From Pseudobdellovibrionaceae bacterium (lineage in GTDB: Bacteria; Bdellovibrionota; Bdellovibrionia; Bdellovibrionales; JAMPXM01): a DNA stretch of 12,442 bases. Shown one piece after another: positions 6,826 to 12,442 of the stretch. The number at the start of each line of letters is the position of its first letter. The stretch's first letter is position 1. The stretch lies in contig JAEUWE010000304.1 in assembly GCA_016791465.1 (NCBI GenBank), forward strand, positions 1 through 12,442, in the 5' to 3' direction. The notes beneath the pieces were generated by a model, which worked only from the letters and a program-made list of their open reading frames with translations, had not been told where the DNA came from and searched no databases. The translations under genes were made by a program, and so were the position numbers.

Positions 6826-7847
6826 GACAGATTCTCGCTCGATTTCTCTTGCTTGAAGTGGCGCTTCTTGTGGCGGCTGTTTTGTTGTCGGGTGGAAAAG
6901 CCGATGCGGCCCGAGTTAAGGATATCGCCAACGTTCGAGGCGTTCGTGATAACCAACTCATCGGCTACGGTATTATTGTCGGTTTGAAGGGAACTGGTGA
7001 TTCCAAGTCCGAATTCACCAGCAAATCGGTTGCTCGAATGCTTGATAAATTAGGAATGAAGCTTGAAGACAAGGACGTCGCATCAAAAAATGTGGCGGCT
7101 GTCGTTCTAACGGCAAGTTTACCTCCCTTCGCGCGCGCCGGAAATAAGATTGATATCACAGTGAATTCGATTGGCGACGCATCGTCGCTTGCCGGTGGAA
7201 CTCTTTTGCAGAGTCCGCTTCGAGCCGCCGATCAAAACATCTATGCAGTCGCCCAAGGGGCCGTGCTTGTCGGCACAGGCAATGATTCGCATTCAACAGT
7301 CGGTCGATTGCCCAATGGCGGCATCATCGAACGCGATGTCGCCGAAGACTTCACGTCGCGAAAAATGTTTCGTCTGACTTTGCACAATCCGGATTTTACG
7401 ACGGCCGCTCGGCTATCAAAGCGGATCAATATGGATCTCTCTGGTAAGTACGCCACCGCGAAAGATGCGGGGACCATCGATATCGTCGTGCCATTCTCTT
7501 ATGAGGGCCGCGCCGTTGAATTGCTGGCGTCGATTGAAGCACTTGAAGTGACACCTGACACGCGCGCGAAGGTGATTGTGAATGAAAAGACGGGCACAGT
7601 CGTGATTGGCGATACGGTGAGAATCTCGCGTGTGGCCATTAGCCACGGTGATCTCTCGGTCAAAATTGAAAGTGGTAAGGGAAAATCGAAGGATGGAGAC
7701 CGCGTTGCGGTCTTCGATTCTGGGACGAGCGTCGGCGATTTGGTGAAGGCATTGAACCAGATTGGCGTTGCGCCTCGCGATTTGATTACGGTTTTACAGA
7801 ACATCAAGGCTGCGGGAGCGCTTCAGGGCGAACTAGAGATTCTTTAA
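6822..7847 (+). CDS. flgI: flagellar P-ring protein FlgI
   Basis: FlgI forms the P ring in the peptidoglycan layer. The ATG at 6822 overlaps the flgH stop (ATGA) and has AAAGGAG (6808-6814) seven bases upstream. Residues 1-29 are a Sec signal peptide with cleavage after ADA. The mature protein starts ARVKDIANVRGVRDNQLIGY and continues GIIVGLKGTGD, the FlgI hallmark. Further conserved blocks are KNVAAVVLTASLPPFARAGN, DITVNSIGDASSLAGGTLL, RITLHNPDF-like LTLHNPDFTTAARL, and the C-terminal VGDLVKALNQIGVAPRDLI followed by LQNIKAAGALQGELEIL. At 341 residues it is slightly shorter than E. coli FlgI. A stem-loop follows directly after the TAA stop. Confidence 0.96.
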   Translation: MRQILARFLLLEVALLVAAVLLSGGKADAARVKDIANVRGVRDNQLIGYGIIVGLKGTGDSKSEFTSKSVARMLDKLGMKLEDKDVASKNVAAVVLTASLPPFARAGNKIDITVNSIGDASSLAGGTLLQSPLRAADQNIYAVAQGAVLVGTGNDSHSTVGRLPNGGIIERDVAEDFTSRKMFRLTLHNPDFTTAARLSKRINMDLSGKYATAKDAGTIDIVVPFSYEGRAVELLASIEALEVTPDTRAKVIVNEKTGTVVIGDTVRISRVAISHGDLSVKIESGKGKSKDGDRVAVFDSGTSVGDLVKALNQIGVAPRDLITVLQNIKAAGALQGELEIL

Positions 7848-7848
7848 C

Positions 7849-7866
7849 CGGACCTTTTGAGGTCCG
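7849..7866 (+). repeat. stem-loop directly after flgI
   Basis: CGGACCT (7849-7855) and AGGTCCG (7860-7866) form a perfect 7-base-pair stem with a TTTG loop, one base after the flgI stop codon. No run of T follows, so it is not a standard Rho-independent terminator. It could stabilise the upstream mRNA or set a processing point between the ring genes and flgJ. Confidence 0.6.
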
Positions 7867-8028
7867 TGTCCGTGGAGCGTGAGTGAGAAACGTATTCGTG
7901 TCGGGAAAAGGTCGGCTGAGTAAAGAATCGGTGAAGAACGACCGGCCAAGACCAGAGATAGGACCAGAACTTGGTCTCTCAGGACTGGCCTCGACCGCGA
8001 AAGTGTTTCGAACTGATACAGGTGAAAT

Positions 8029-8034
8029 TAAAAT
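8029..8034 (+). promoter_or_regulatory. possible internal -10 element (AT-rich island) upstream of flgJ
   Basis: TAAAAT, five of six bases of the TATAAT consensus, sits in an AT-rich island (8022-8041) unlike the surrounding GC-richer sequence. The best -35 candidate at normal spacing (TTTCGA, 8006-8011) is poor. If used, a transcript would start near 8041, right at the structured segment. The call is weak. Confidence 0.2.
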
Positions 8035-8037
8035 AAT

Positions 8038-8210
8038 GAAACGGGGCGACACATGGATGTGTCATCCCAGGGGTACGGTGAGGCGGAGTTCGATCAACCA
8101 AGGATGGTTTAAGAGCAGAGCCGTTTCGAGCAGGAAACAGGAGCAAGAAGTCAGTACGCTAGGAAAGGCGTTCTCTTTTGGCTTAATCTGTCGACAGCGC
8201 AGGATGCGCG
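8038..8210 (+). ncRNA. candidate CsrA/RsmA-type GGA-hairpin leader or small RNA upstream of flgJ
   Basis: Seven GGA motifs fall in 173 bases. GACACA (8048-8053) and TGTGTC (8058-8063) form a perfect stem with loop TGGA; the ACACATGGATGT core agrees with 10 of 12 positions of the known CsrA consensus RUACARGGAUGU. AACCA/TGGTT (8096-8100, 8105-8109) forms a second perfect stem with loop AGGA. ACGC/GCGT (8156-8159, 8168-8171) displays TAGGAAAG, and GCGCA/TGCGC (8197-8201, 8205-8209) displays GGA, whose last base is the first base of the flgJ start codon. CAGGAAAC and CAGGAG (8131-8142) lie between hairpins, as AGGA linkers do in CsrB-type RNAs. GAAACGG (8038-8044) can pair with CCGTTTC (8121-8127) to close the first two hairpins. 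Function is inferred; no csrA gene is in the window. Confidence 0.4.
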
Positions 8211-8983
8211 TTGTTCTCCGACTCACCTCCCCACTTTTTTTTGCCAGCGTTTTTGCGATAAGCGCGATCGCCGGTGAGCCTCCGAGAGTGCCTCACCAAC
8301 CGCTCGAAAAAAAAGAGCGCCCAGCGCCGCCGGCTCGCGATCCGCGAGTTATGGAAGCGGCGAAGATGTATGAAGTCTATTTTCTCAATCAGATGATGAA
8401 GGCGATGCGTTCGACAGTTTCTTTTTCGGACCAGTCGAAACCATCGATGGGGGAATCTATTTATCGTGAACAGCTCGATGATCAGTATGTGGATTCGTGG
8501 GCGAATCAAGGTGGTATCGGCTTGGCGGAGATGATCCACGATGATCTTAAGGGCAAAGTGACAGCTCAACGTGAGCAGATGGCGCGAAGAAAGCTCGGTA
8601 AACAGAAAACGACTTTTGCGCTGACGGATCGGGACACGCTTTCGGTGAGGCGTCTGCCCCAAACGCAAGTGGGTGAGGAGCGCGTTCTTGTGAGTCTTGA
8701 GGGCACGAAAGGGCCCCGCGCTGGGGCGACTGAGCCCGAGGCGGTGCGCAGTCCGTGGGAGGGCGAGATCACAGCCATTCGTTCCGCGGATGGTAAAACT
8801 GTGTTGACGATGTTGATCGATGGTCAGTCGGCGAAAGCGAGAGAAGTGCAGATGGCGTGGGATGGTGTGCCGGTGGAAGTCGCTGTGGGTGACCATTTGC
8901 GGCCAGAGCAGGTCGTTGGGCATTTGCATATTCGAGCGCGTGGAATTGTGATTACGACCCGGCCCAAGGTCCAGGTTCAATAG
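8204..8983 (+). CDS. flgJ: FlgJ-like flagellar rod-binding protein with extra C-terminal domain
   Basis: From the ATG at 8204 the protein has 259 residues. Residues 1-23 form a Sec signal peptide (MRVVLRLTSPLFFASVFAIS, then AIAGE), followed by a Pro/Lys/Arg-rich linker. Residues about 50-116 match the rod-binding domain of FlgJ: EAAKMYEVYFLNQMMKAMRS (51-70) and YVDSWANQGGIGLAEMIHDDL (95-115). FlgJ caps or scaffolds the growing rod, and in gammaproteobacteria carries a muramidase domain. Here the C-terminus (about 183-247) instead contains SPWEGEIT, VEVAVGDHLRPEQVVGHLHI and RARGIVITTR, a pattern recalling the barrel core of LytM/M23 peptidases but lacking an HxxxD zinc motif. The start is uncertain: 8204 has no spaced ribosome site, whereas GTG 7883 has one but would add 107 residues of unlikely coding sequence. 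Some relatives are annotated only as rod-binding or hypothetical protein. Confidence 0.8.
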   Translation: MRVVLRLTSPLFFASVFAISAIAGEPPRVPHQPLEKKERPAPPARDPRVMEAAKMYEVYFLNQMMKAMRSTVSFSDQSKPSMGESIYREQLDDQYVDSWANQGGIGLAEMIHDDLKGKVTAQREQMARRKLGKQKTTFALTDRDTLSVRRLPQTQVGEERVLVSLEGTKGPRAGATEPEAVRSPWEGEITAIRSADGKTVLTMLIDGQSAKAREVQMAWDGVPVEVAVGDHLRPEQVVGHLHIRARGIVITTRPKVQVQ

Positions 8984-9046
8984 AATGCAGAACCTCGACG
9001 TCGGCCGTAGTTTTATTGGAAAAAAAGGTCCCTCACCCTCTCGCTT

Positions 9047-9067
9047 AGTGTCTCAATATGATACACT
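9047..9067 (+). repeat. 21-base imperfect dyad in the flgJ-flgM gap
   Basis: AGTGT (9047-9051) pairs with ACACT (9063-9067), and TCA (9053-9055) with TGA (9059-9061), around loop ATA with one mismatch. Outside it, CACC-TCTC (9034-9042, one bulged C) pairs with GAGAGGTG (9073-9080). The dyad includes TATGAT (9057-9062), a good -10 hexamer, but no -35 is visible at normal spacing. It may be an operator or an intercistronic hairpin. Confidence 0.35.
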
Positions 9068-9094
9068 TTTAAGAGAGGTGAAGTCGGGCGCACT

Positions 9095-9110
9095 GGGAAC
9101 AGTGACTGCA
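9095..9110 (+). promoter_or_regulatory. possible second sigma-54 promoter upstream of flgM
   Basis: GGGAAC (9095-9100) and CTGCA (9106-9110) are separated by five bases, so GG (9096-9097) and GC (9108-9109) are ten bases apart as in -24/-12 promoters. The match to TGGCAC-N5-TTGCA is partial (four of six and four of five). The inferred start near 9121 gives a leader of about 41 bases, similar to the flgF promoter geometry. Overlapping repeats make a chance match possible. Confidence 0.35.
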
Positions 9111-9161
9111 CTGACTAAACAGCGGTAGTGAAGGTAAGTGTTATCAACGACGGAGAATCTC

Positions 9162-9494
9162 GTGAAAGTTTCAAACTCGGGTCCAAAATCAGGAGCGATC
9201 GGTGGAACAGCAACGGCGGGTGTGGCAAGCGCCGAAGCTGCAAAGGTCACCCGTTCGGGAACGGGTGCTGCGAAGTCTGTCGGTTCAGAAGCGCTTTCAT
9301 CATCGGCCAAAGTTGATGTCTCTCCTCGTGCGCAGGAAATGAAGCGCGTGAAAGAAATGGCAACACCAGGTGACGGCATTGATGAGGCGAAGGTCGCCCG
9401 TCTGCAGGCGCTGATCGACAAAGGCCAATACAAGGTCGACGCGCGAGCCATCGCCGACAAGCTTGTCGACGAACAAATGAAGATGAATGAGTAA
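9162..9494 (+). CDS. flgM: anti-sigma-28 factor FlgM
   Basis: FlgM binds the flagellar sigma factor FliA (sigma-28) in the cytoplasm and is secreted through the completed hook-basal body, which releases late-gene transcription. With start GTG 9162 (GGAG at 9152-9155, six bases away) the protein has 110 residues and begins MKVSNSGPKSG, like other FlgM proteins. An upstream in-frame GTG at 9138 would add eight residues but has a poorly spaced site. Residues 15-50 are Ala/Gly/Ser-rich and probably disordered. The sigma-binding domain is residues about 50-106: VDVSPRAQEMKRVKEMA, IDEAKVARLQALIDKGQYKV (73-92) and ARAIADKLVDEQM. It lies 39 bases before flgN, the usual FlgM-FlgN-FlgK-FlgL order. Confidence 0.92.
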   Translation: MKVSNSGPKSGAIGGTATAGVASAEAAKVTRSGTGAAKSVGSEALSSSAKVDVSPRAQEMKRVKEMATPGDGIDEAKVARLQALIDKGQYKVDARAIADKLVDEQMKMNE

Positions 9495-9533
9495 ATAGCC
9501 CTTATGGCCTCTCAAGGAAGAAAGGCTTAGCCA

Positions 9534-10079
9534 ATGTCGAATGGAACGCAGATTTATAGTGGATCGAATGCATCGATTGACTCCCTTTATGTGGAGCTTT
9601 CGGGCTGTCTTGATGATCTGATCAAAATCTATCGATCTCTGCTTGAGGTTGTCAGAAAAGAAAAAGAGATTCTTGTCGAGAGTCGGCTCGATGAACTCAA
9701 TGAAAACAATAAAGCAAAAGACGCTCTGCTTGTTCGCATTCGCACACTTGAAAACAGTCGAATGAAGTTCGCGCGCGATCTGGCCGTGCTGACGGCATCG
9801 GACGTCGATCAGCCGCGCCTTCTTGAAATCGCAGCCAAGCTGCCTGGCGAGCGAGGTGATCGTTTGCGTAATCTGCACTCGGTACTCGAGCTTCTGGTTC
9901 GTCGGGTGGCCGATGTGAACAAGGCCAACGAAGAATTGGTGCAGTCTGCTCTGCGCTCTATCACGGGCGCGATGGAAGCAATCAAAGACGGTTTGAATCC
10001 AAAGCCAACATACGAGCGCAAAGGCGCTATGGCTCAGGGTAAGGCAGAGGGTGGCGCACTGGTCAGTCGAGAGGCTTAA
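9534..10079 (+). CDS. flgN: flagellar export chaperone FlgN
   Basis: FlgN is a cytoplasmic, all-helical chaperone that delivers the hook-filament junction proteins FlgK and FlgL to the export gate. The 181-residue protein is almost wholly alpha-helical with charged heptads. A first long helix (about 16-70) contains LDDLIKIYRSLLEVVRKEKE and ILVESRLDELNENNKAKDAL, typical of the family, and a C-terminal helix (about 110-150) contains RLRNLHSVLELLVRRVADVN, KANEEL and SALRSITGAM. The last ~25 residues are Gly/Lys-rich and likely flexible. The ATG at 9534 has AAAGG (9521-9525) eight bases upstream. The assignment rests on fold pattern plus position between flgM and flgK, since FlgN sequences are poorly conserved. 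Confidence 0.85.
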   Translation: MSNGTQIYSGSNASIDSLYVELSGCLDDLIKIYRSLLEVVRKEKEILVESRLDELNENNKAKDALLVRIRTLENSRMKFARDLAVLTASDVDQPRLLEIAAKLPGERGDRLRNLHSVLELLVRRVADVNKANEELVQSALRSITGAMEAIKDGLNPKPTYERKGAMAQGKAEGGALVSREA

Positions 10080-10094
10080 AGGTCTTTTGGATGA

Positions 10095-10115
10095 CGTCTT
10101 ACATGATGTGAGACG
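10095..10115 (+). repeat. stem-loop between flgN and flgK
   Basis: CGTCTTACA (10095-10103) and TGTGAGACG (10107-10115) form a 9-base-pair stem (one G-U pair) with loop TGA, ending 23 bases before the flgK ATG and just before its ribosome-site region (AGGAAG, 10123-10128). There is no T-run, so it is not a terminator. It may tune flgK translation or mark RNA processing. Confidence 0.5.
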
Positions 10116-10138
10116 GGGCAACAGGAAGTTGGTGGCGA

Positions 10139-11563
10139 ATGTCGAAAATTCATTCGATGATGGACATCGGAAAACGCTCGATGATGAACAGTCAGACAGC
10201 GCTCCAGACGTCCGGCCACAACATTGCGAGTAAGGACGTTGAGGGCTTTTCTCGTCAGCGTGTTGAAATCCAAACCAACGTTCCGATCGGCTCCGGCAAA
10301 CTTCGTTACGGCATGGGCTCAAAGGCCGCCGCGGTCACTCGAGTCAACAATCCCTATCTTGAAAAGCAACTCGGCAAAGAGCGTTCGCTATCGGGCTTTT
10401 ATGATGGAAAAGCCGAGGCGATGGGTCGCGTTGAGCAGGTCTATAACGAGCAGCTGAATAAAGGTCTGAACTCGTTCATGGGCGACTTCTTTAACTCGAT
10501 GCAAGAGATGGCCAATAATCCCGAGAGCCTGGCCACTCGAACCCAGGTCAAGGAGACGGCGGACTCTTTGGTCAAGGACTTCAAACGCGTTCACACACAG
10601 CTCAACGAGATTTCGCGAGACCTCGATCAACAGATCGTCAGTCAAATTGCAGAAGTGAACGAGATGGCCAAAGAAGTTGCGACGCTGAACGAGAAGGTGC
10701 AGCAGATTGAGCTTTCCGGAGGGCATGCTAACGATGAGCGTGATCGCCGCGAGCTGTTGGTGAAGCAAATCGGCGAGCGCGTGAATATCAAATGGGCCGA
10801 AGGTCAAGACAGCACGGTCACGATCACAGTCGGCAATTCGGCCCTTTTGGTTGCGGGATACGACGCAAAGAAAATTGAAGTCAATGGAACACCTGAAACC
10901 GACACGAAAGGTGAAGGTAACGTCGATCTGTTTTATTTGAATAGCGATCGTGCAACTCCGGTGAAGATCACCGAGCAGATCAATGGTGGAAAAATCGGTG
11001 GACTGCTTGAGGTTCGCGACAAGGTGATTACCGAAGCGCTCGCGGATGTCGACAAGATGGCCTATACCTTAGCTGCAACCGTGAACGACGTGCATCGTGA
11101 GGGTTACAACGTCTACAACAAGACGGGGCGAGACTTTTTTGAGTTGCCGACGCAGCTCCGTCACGCCTCTGCCAATCTTTCTGTCTCAAAAGACATTCTT
11201 GAGGATGTCGGCCATATTTCATCAGCGGGTCAGATGAGCGCGCCGGGTGATAACCGTGTGGCTCTTCGTATGGCGAATCTCTCGCAGGACAAATTGGTTG
11301 GCGGAGAGAGTACGATTGGCGAGTTCTATAACAGTATGGTTGGCAAGGTGGGTATTCAGGCCCGTCGTGCCGACAGCTCGCAGCAATCGCAGAAAGACAT
11401 CGTCAAGCAGTTGGGAAACATTCGCGAAAGTATCAGTGGCGTCAGTCTTGATGAAGAGGCGACCAAACTAATTGAGTATCAAAAATCATTTGATGCCAGT
11501 GCCCGCTTGATTCGCACGGCAGATGAGATGTTTGACACGGTCCTCAACTTGAAACGGATGTAA
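10139..11563 (+). CDS. flgK: flagellar hook-filament junction protein FlgK (HAP1)
   Basis: FlgK is the first junction protein between hook and filament, exported with help from FlgN. The 474-residue protein is shorter than E. coli FlgK (547), implying a smaller surface-exposed domain. The N-terminus has the FlgK pattern: MMDIGKRSMMNSQTALQTSG, then HNIASKDVEGFSRQRVEI (28-45), with Ser in place of the common second Asn of the NIAN motif. Further family blocks are GGKIGGLLEVRDKVITEAL and DKMAYTLAATVNDVHREGYN. The C-terminal coiled coil ends SISGVSLDEEATKLIEYQKS, FDASARLIRTADEMFDTVL, which is diagnostic. The ATG at 10139 has AGGAAG ten bases upstream. flgL follows after ten bases. Confidence 0.95.
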   Translation: MSKIHSMMDIGKRSMMNSQTALQTSGHNIASKDVEGFSRQRVEIQTNVPIGSGKLRYGMGSKAAAVTRVNNPYLEKQLGKERSLSGFYDGKAEAMGRVEQVYNEQLNKGLNSFMGDFFNSMQEMANNPESLATRTQVKETADSLVKDFKRVHTQLNEISRDLDQQIVSQIAEVNEMAKEVATLNEKVQQIELSGGHANDERDRRELLVKQIGERVNIKWAEGQDSTVTITVGNSALLVAGYDAKKIEVNGTPETDTKGEGNVDLFYLNSDRATPVKITEQINGGKIGGLLEVRDKVITEALADVDKMAYTLAATVNDVHREGYNVYNKTGRDFFELPTQLRHASANLSVSKDILEDVGHISSAGQMSAPGDNRVALRMANLSQDKLVGGESTIGEFYNSMVGKVGIQARRADSSQQSQKDIVKQLGNIRESISGVSLDEEATKLIEYQKSFDASARLIRTADEMFDTVLNLKRM

Positions 11564-11573
11564 GTGAGAGCCT

Positions 11574-12442
11574 ATGAGAATCGCTGACAAAATGAACTAC
11601 GAACAGGTGAATTCGGGTCTGCAAAAGAACCGCAATGAACTTTCGAGTTTGCAAAATCAGGCGGCGACACAGAAGCGAATCAATAAGCCGAGTGATGATC
11701 CGCTCGCGGCAACGCGCGTTTTGGCGGCGCGGACTGACATCGGCGCAAGCCAGCAGTATATTAAGAACATCAATCAGGCGAAGACCTTCCTTGAGTTTTC
11801 GGATCAGTCATTGGGTGAGCTCACTGAGATTCTGGTGCGAGCGAAGGAATTGGCCATTGCTCAGTCGAGTGATGCCGGTGCAAACGATGCCACCCGCAAA
11901 GTGACGGCGACTGAAATTGAGCAATTGTTCGGCCAAGCGGTTCAGGTTGGCAATCGCAAGATTGGCGATCGCTTTTTGTTCGGCGGTTTTAAAACAACGA
12001 ACCCACCGTTCACAACAAATGGCGAGTACCGCGGCGATGACGGTGAGATCAAGATTGCCATCAATAAGGAAGCGAATGTCTCAATGAATGTCCCGGGCAG
12101 CCGGATCTTCATTGGAGAGAATAAACGCGGCTTGAGAGAAGAATCCAAAGCGGCACCTGGGTCGGAGTCGTCGGCAGTGAAGACGCCGCCCGCGAAGCCC
12201 CCGCCAGAGTCGACGGAGCTTCGTGGTCCAGCGGGCGTTGAGTCGAGTGACGAGTCCAGCGAAAGCACGGATCTCAGCAATCTTGGTGAGTCGTGGCGAA
12301 ACCGTGGCACCAATATCTTTTCGGTGCTCTCTGATTTTGAAGTCAGTCTGCGCTCCAATTCGAAAGAAGGGGTGCAAGACACGCTCGAGCGAATTGATGA
12401 AGCCTTGGCGCAGGTTGTATTAACGCGTTCCGAAGTCGGATC
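11574..12442 (+). CDS. flgL: flagellar hook-filament junction protein FlgL (HAP3), partial at right edge
   Basis: FlgL is the second junction protein, linking FlgK to flagellin. Of the gene, 289 codons are visible before the window ends. The flagellin-like N-terminal domain is clear: MRIADKMNYEQVNSGLQKNR, then QKRINKPSDDPLAATRVLAA (33-52), INQAKTFLEFSDQSLGELTE, and NRKIGDRFLFGGFKTTNPPF (127-146) with EYRGDDGEIKI. Residues about 185-243 are an acidic, Ser/Pro/Glu-rich low-complexity insert (for example KTPPAKPPPESTE and VESSDESSESTD), after which the fold resumes at TNIFSVLSDFEVSLRSNSKE. The start is ATG 11574, ten bases after the flgK stop. The end of the gene is not in the window. Confidence 0.93.
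   Translation, partial: MRIADKMNYEQVNSGLQKNRNELSSLQNQAATQKRINKPSDDPLAATRVLAARTDIGASQQYIKNINQAKTFLEFSDQSLGELTEILVRAKELAIAQSSDAGANDATRKVTATEIEQLFGQAVQVGNRKIGDRFLFGGFKTTNPPFTTNGEYRGDDGEIKIAINKEANVSMNVPGSRIFIGENKRGLREESKAAPGSESSAVKTPPAKPPPESTELRGPAGVESSDESSESTDLSNLGESWRNRGTNIFSVLSDFEVSLRSNSKEGVQDTLERIDEALAQVVLTRSEVG

Larger units (their letters stand above)
7848..8203 (+). other. 356-base gap between flgI and flgJ, probably non-coding
   Basis: The flgJ reading frame stays open back to a GTG at 7883, which has GGAG (7874-7877) five bases upstream. However, the 107 codons in question use AGA/AGG seven times as well as ATA, CTA and many GGA, unlike the CGN-dominated neighbours. They match no family I recognise and would place a clean signal peptide at residue 108. 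Other frames hold only very short ORFs. The gap contains several inverted repeats: the post-flgI stem-loop, GGCCA/TGGCC (7944-7948, 7986-7990) enclosing AGACCA/TGGTCT (7949-7954, 7972-7977), and the GGA hairpins annotated separately. I favour an untranslated leader or embedded RNA. Confidence 0.6.

Noticed and set aside
7849..7866. Rho-independent terminator after flgI
   Set aside because: The stem is good but no T-run follows, so it is listed only as a stem-loop.
8053..8112. Short ORF reading MDVSSQGYGEAEFDQPRMV in the flgJ leader
   Set aside because: It is only 19 codons long, its start lies in the loop and stem of the GGA hairpin, and no homologue is recognised. A leader peptide cannot be excluded, but nothing beyond a GGGG six bases upstream supports it.
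7883..8203. Coding extension of flgJ by 107 residues
   Set aside because: Codon use (seven AGA/AGG, ATA, CTA) is foreign to the cluster and the signal peptide would become internal. The ribosome site at GGAG keeps it as an open alternative, so it is discussed as a finding.
7883..8210. c-di-GMP (GEMM) riboswitch in the flgJ leader
   Set aside because: The conserved GEMM-I sequence elements are not present; the GGA-loop pattern fits a CsrA target better.
8235..8242. T8 run as a terminator tail
   Set aside because: No compact GC-rich hairpin directly precedes it, and it falls within the Leu-Phe-Phe codons of the flgJ signal peptide.

Overview
The window is a flagellar rod/ring/hook-junction gene cluster on the + strand, flanked on its left by a divergent - strand group of non-flagellar genes. 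Gene order, protein style (lipoprotein transglycosylase, Sec-exported FlgJ-like protein, FlgM-FlgN-FlgK-FlgL block), moderate GC content and frequent GTG/TTG starts suggest a motile Gram-negative of the Bdellovibrionota or another former deltaproteobacterial lineage. That placement is inference; no rRNA or other phylogenetic marker is present.

Left part, - strand (1-3156). An MltD-type lytic transglycosylase lipoprotein is followed by aspartate kinase (lysC) with a 4-base ATGA overlap. After an 88-base gap comes an NMT1/SsuA-like substrate-binding protein that runs off the left edge. The three genes are co-directional and may form one transcript.

Divergent intergenic region (3157-3396). It carries an exact match to the sigma-54 -24/-12 consensus (TGGCAC-N5-TTGCT), preceded by inverted and direct repeats that could bind an activator. 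A strong Shine-Dalgarno sequence precedes the true flgF start at 3397, not the earlier in-frame ATG at 3316, which lies inside the promoter.

Flagellar genes (3397-12442). flgF and flgG encode rod proteins. flgA (P-ring chaperone), flgH (L-ring) and flgI (P-ring) follow, tightly packed, with a 17-base flgA/flgH overlap and a 4-base flgH/flgI overlap. A 356-base gap then separates flgI from a flgJ-like rod-binding gene. Next come flgM (anti-sigma-28), flgN (chaperone for FlgK/FlgL), flgK and flgL (hook-filament junction; flgL is cut by the right edge). The products build the envelope-spanning axle, its bushings and the filament adaptor, while FlgM/FlgN couple assembly to late gene expression.

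The most unusual part is the flgI-flgJ gap. It does not look coding. It is rich in AGGA/GGA motifs, two perfect hairpins there present GGA in tetraloops (one matches 10 of 12 positions of the CsrA/RsmA RNA consensus), and a further GGA hairpin overlaps the proposed flgJ start codon. A 12-base arm in the gap can also pair, with one mismatch, with the start of flgJ. I read it as a candidate CsrA-type structured leader or small RNA embedded in a flagellar operon. Other oddities are a FlgJ-like protein whose C-terminus looks like a degenerate LytM/M23-type barrel, an FlgH with an Ala/Pro/Gln linker in place of the usual central region, an acidic insert in FlgL, and an aspartate kinase with Met in place of the near-invariant Thr of KFGGTS.
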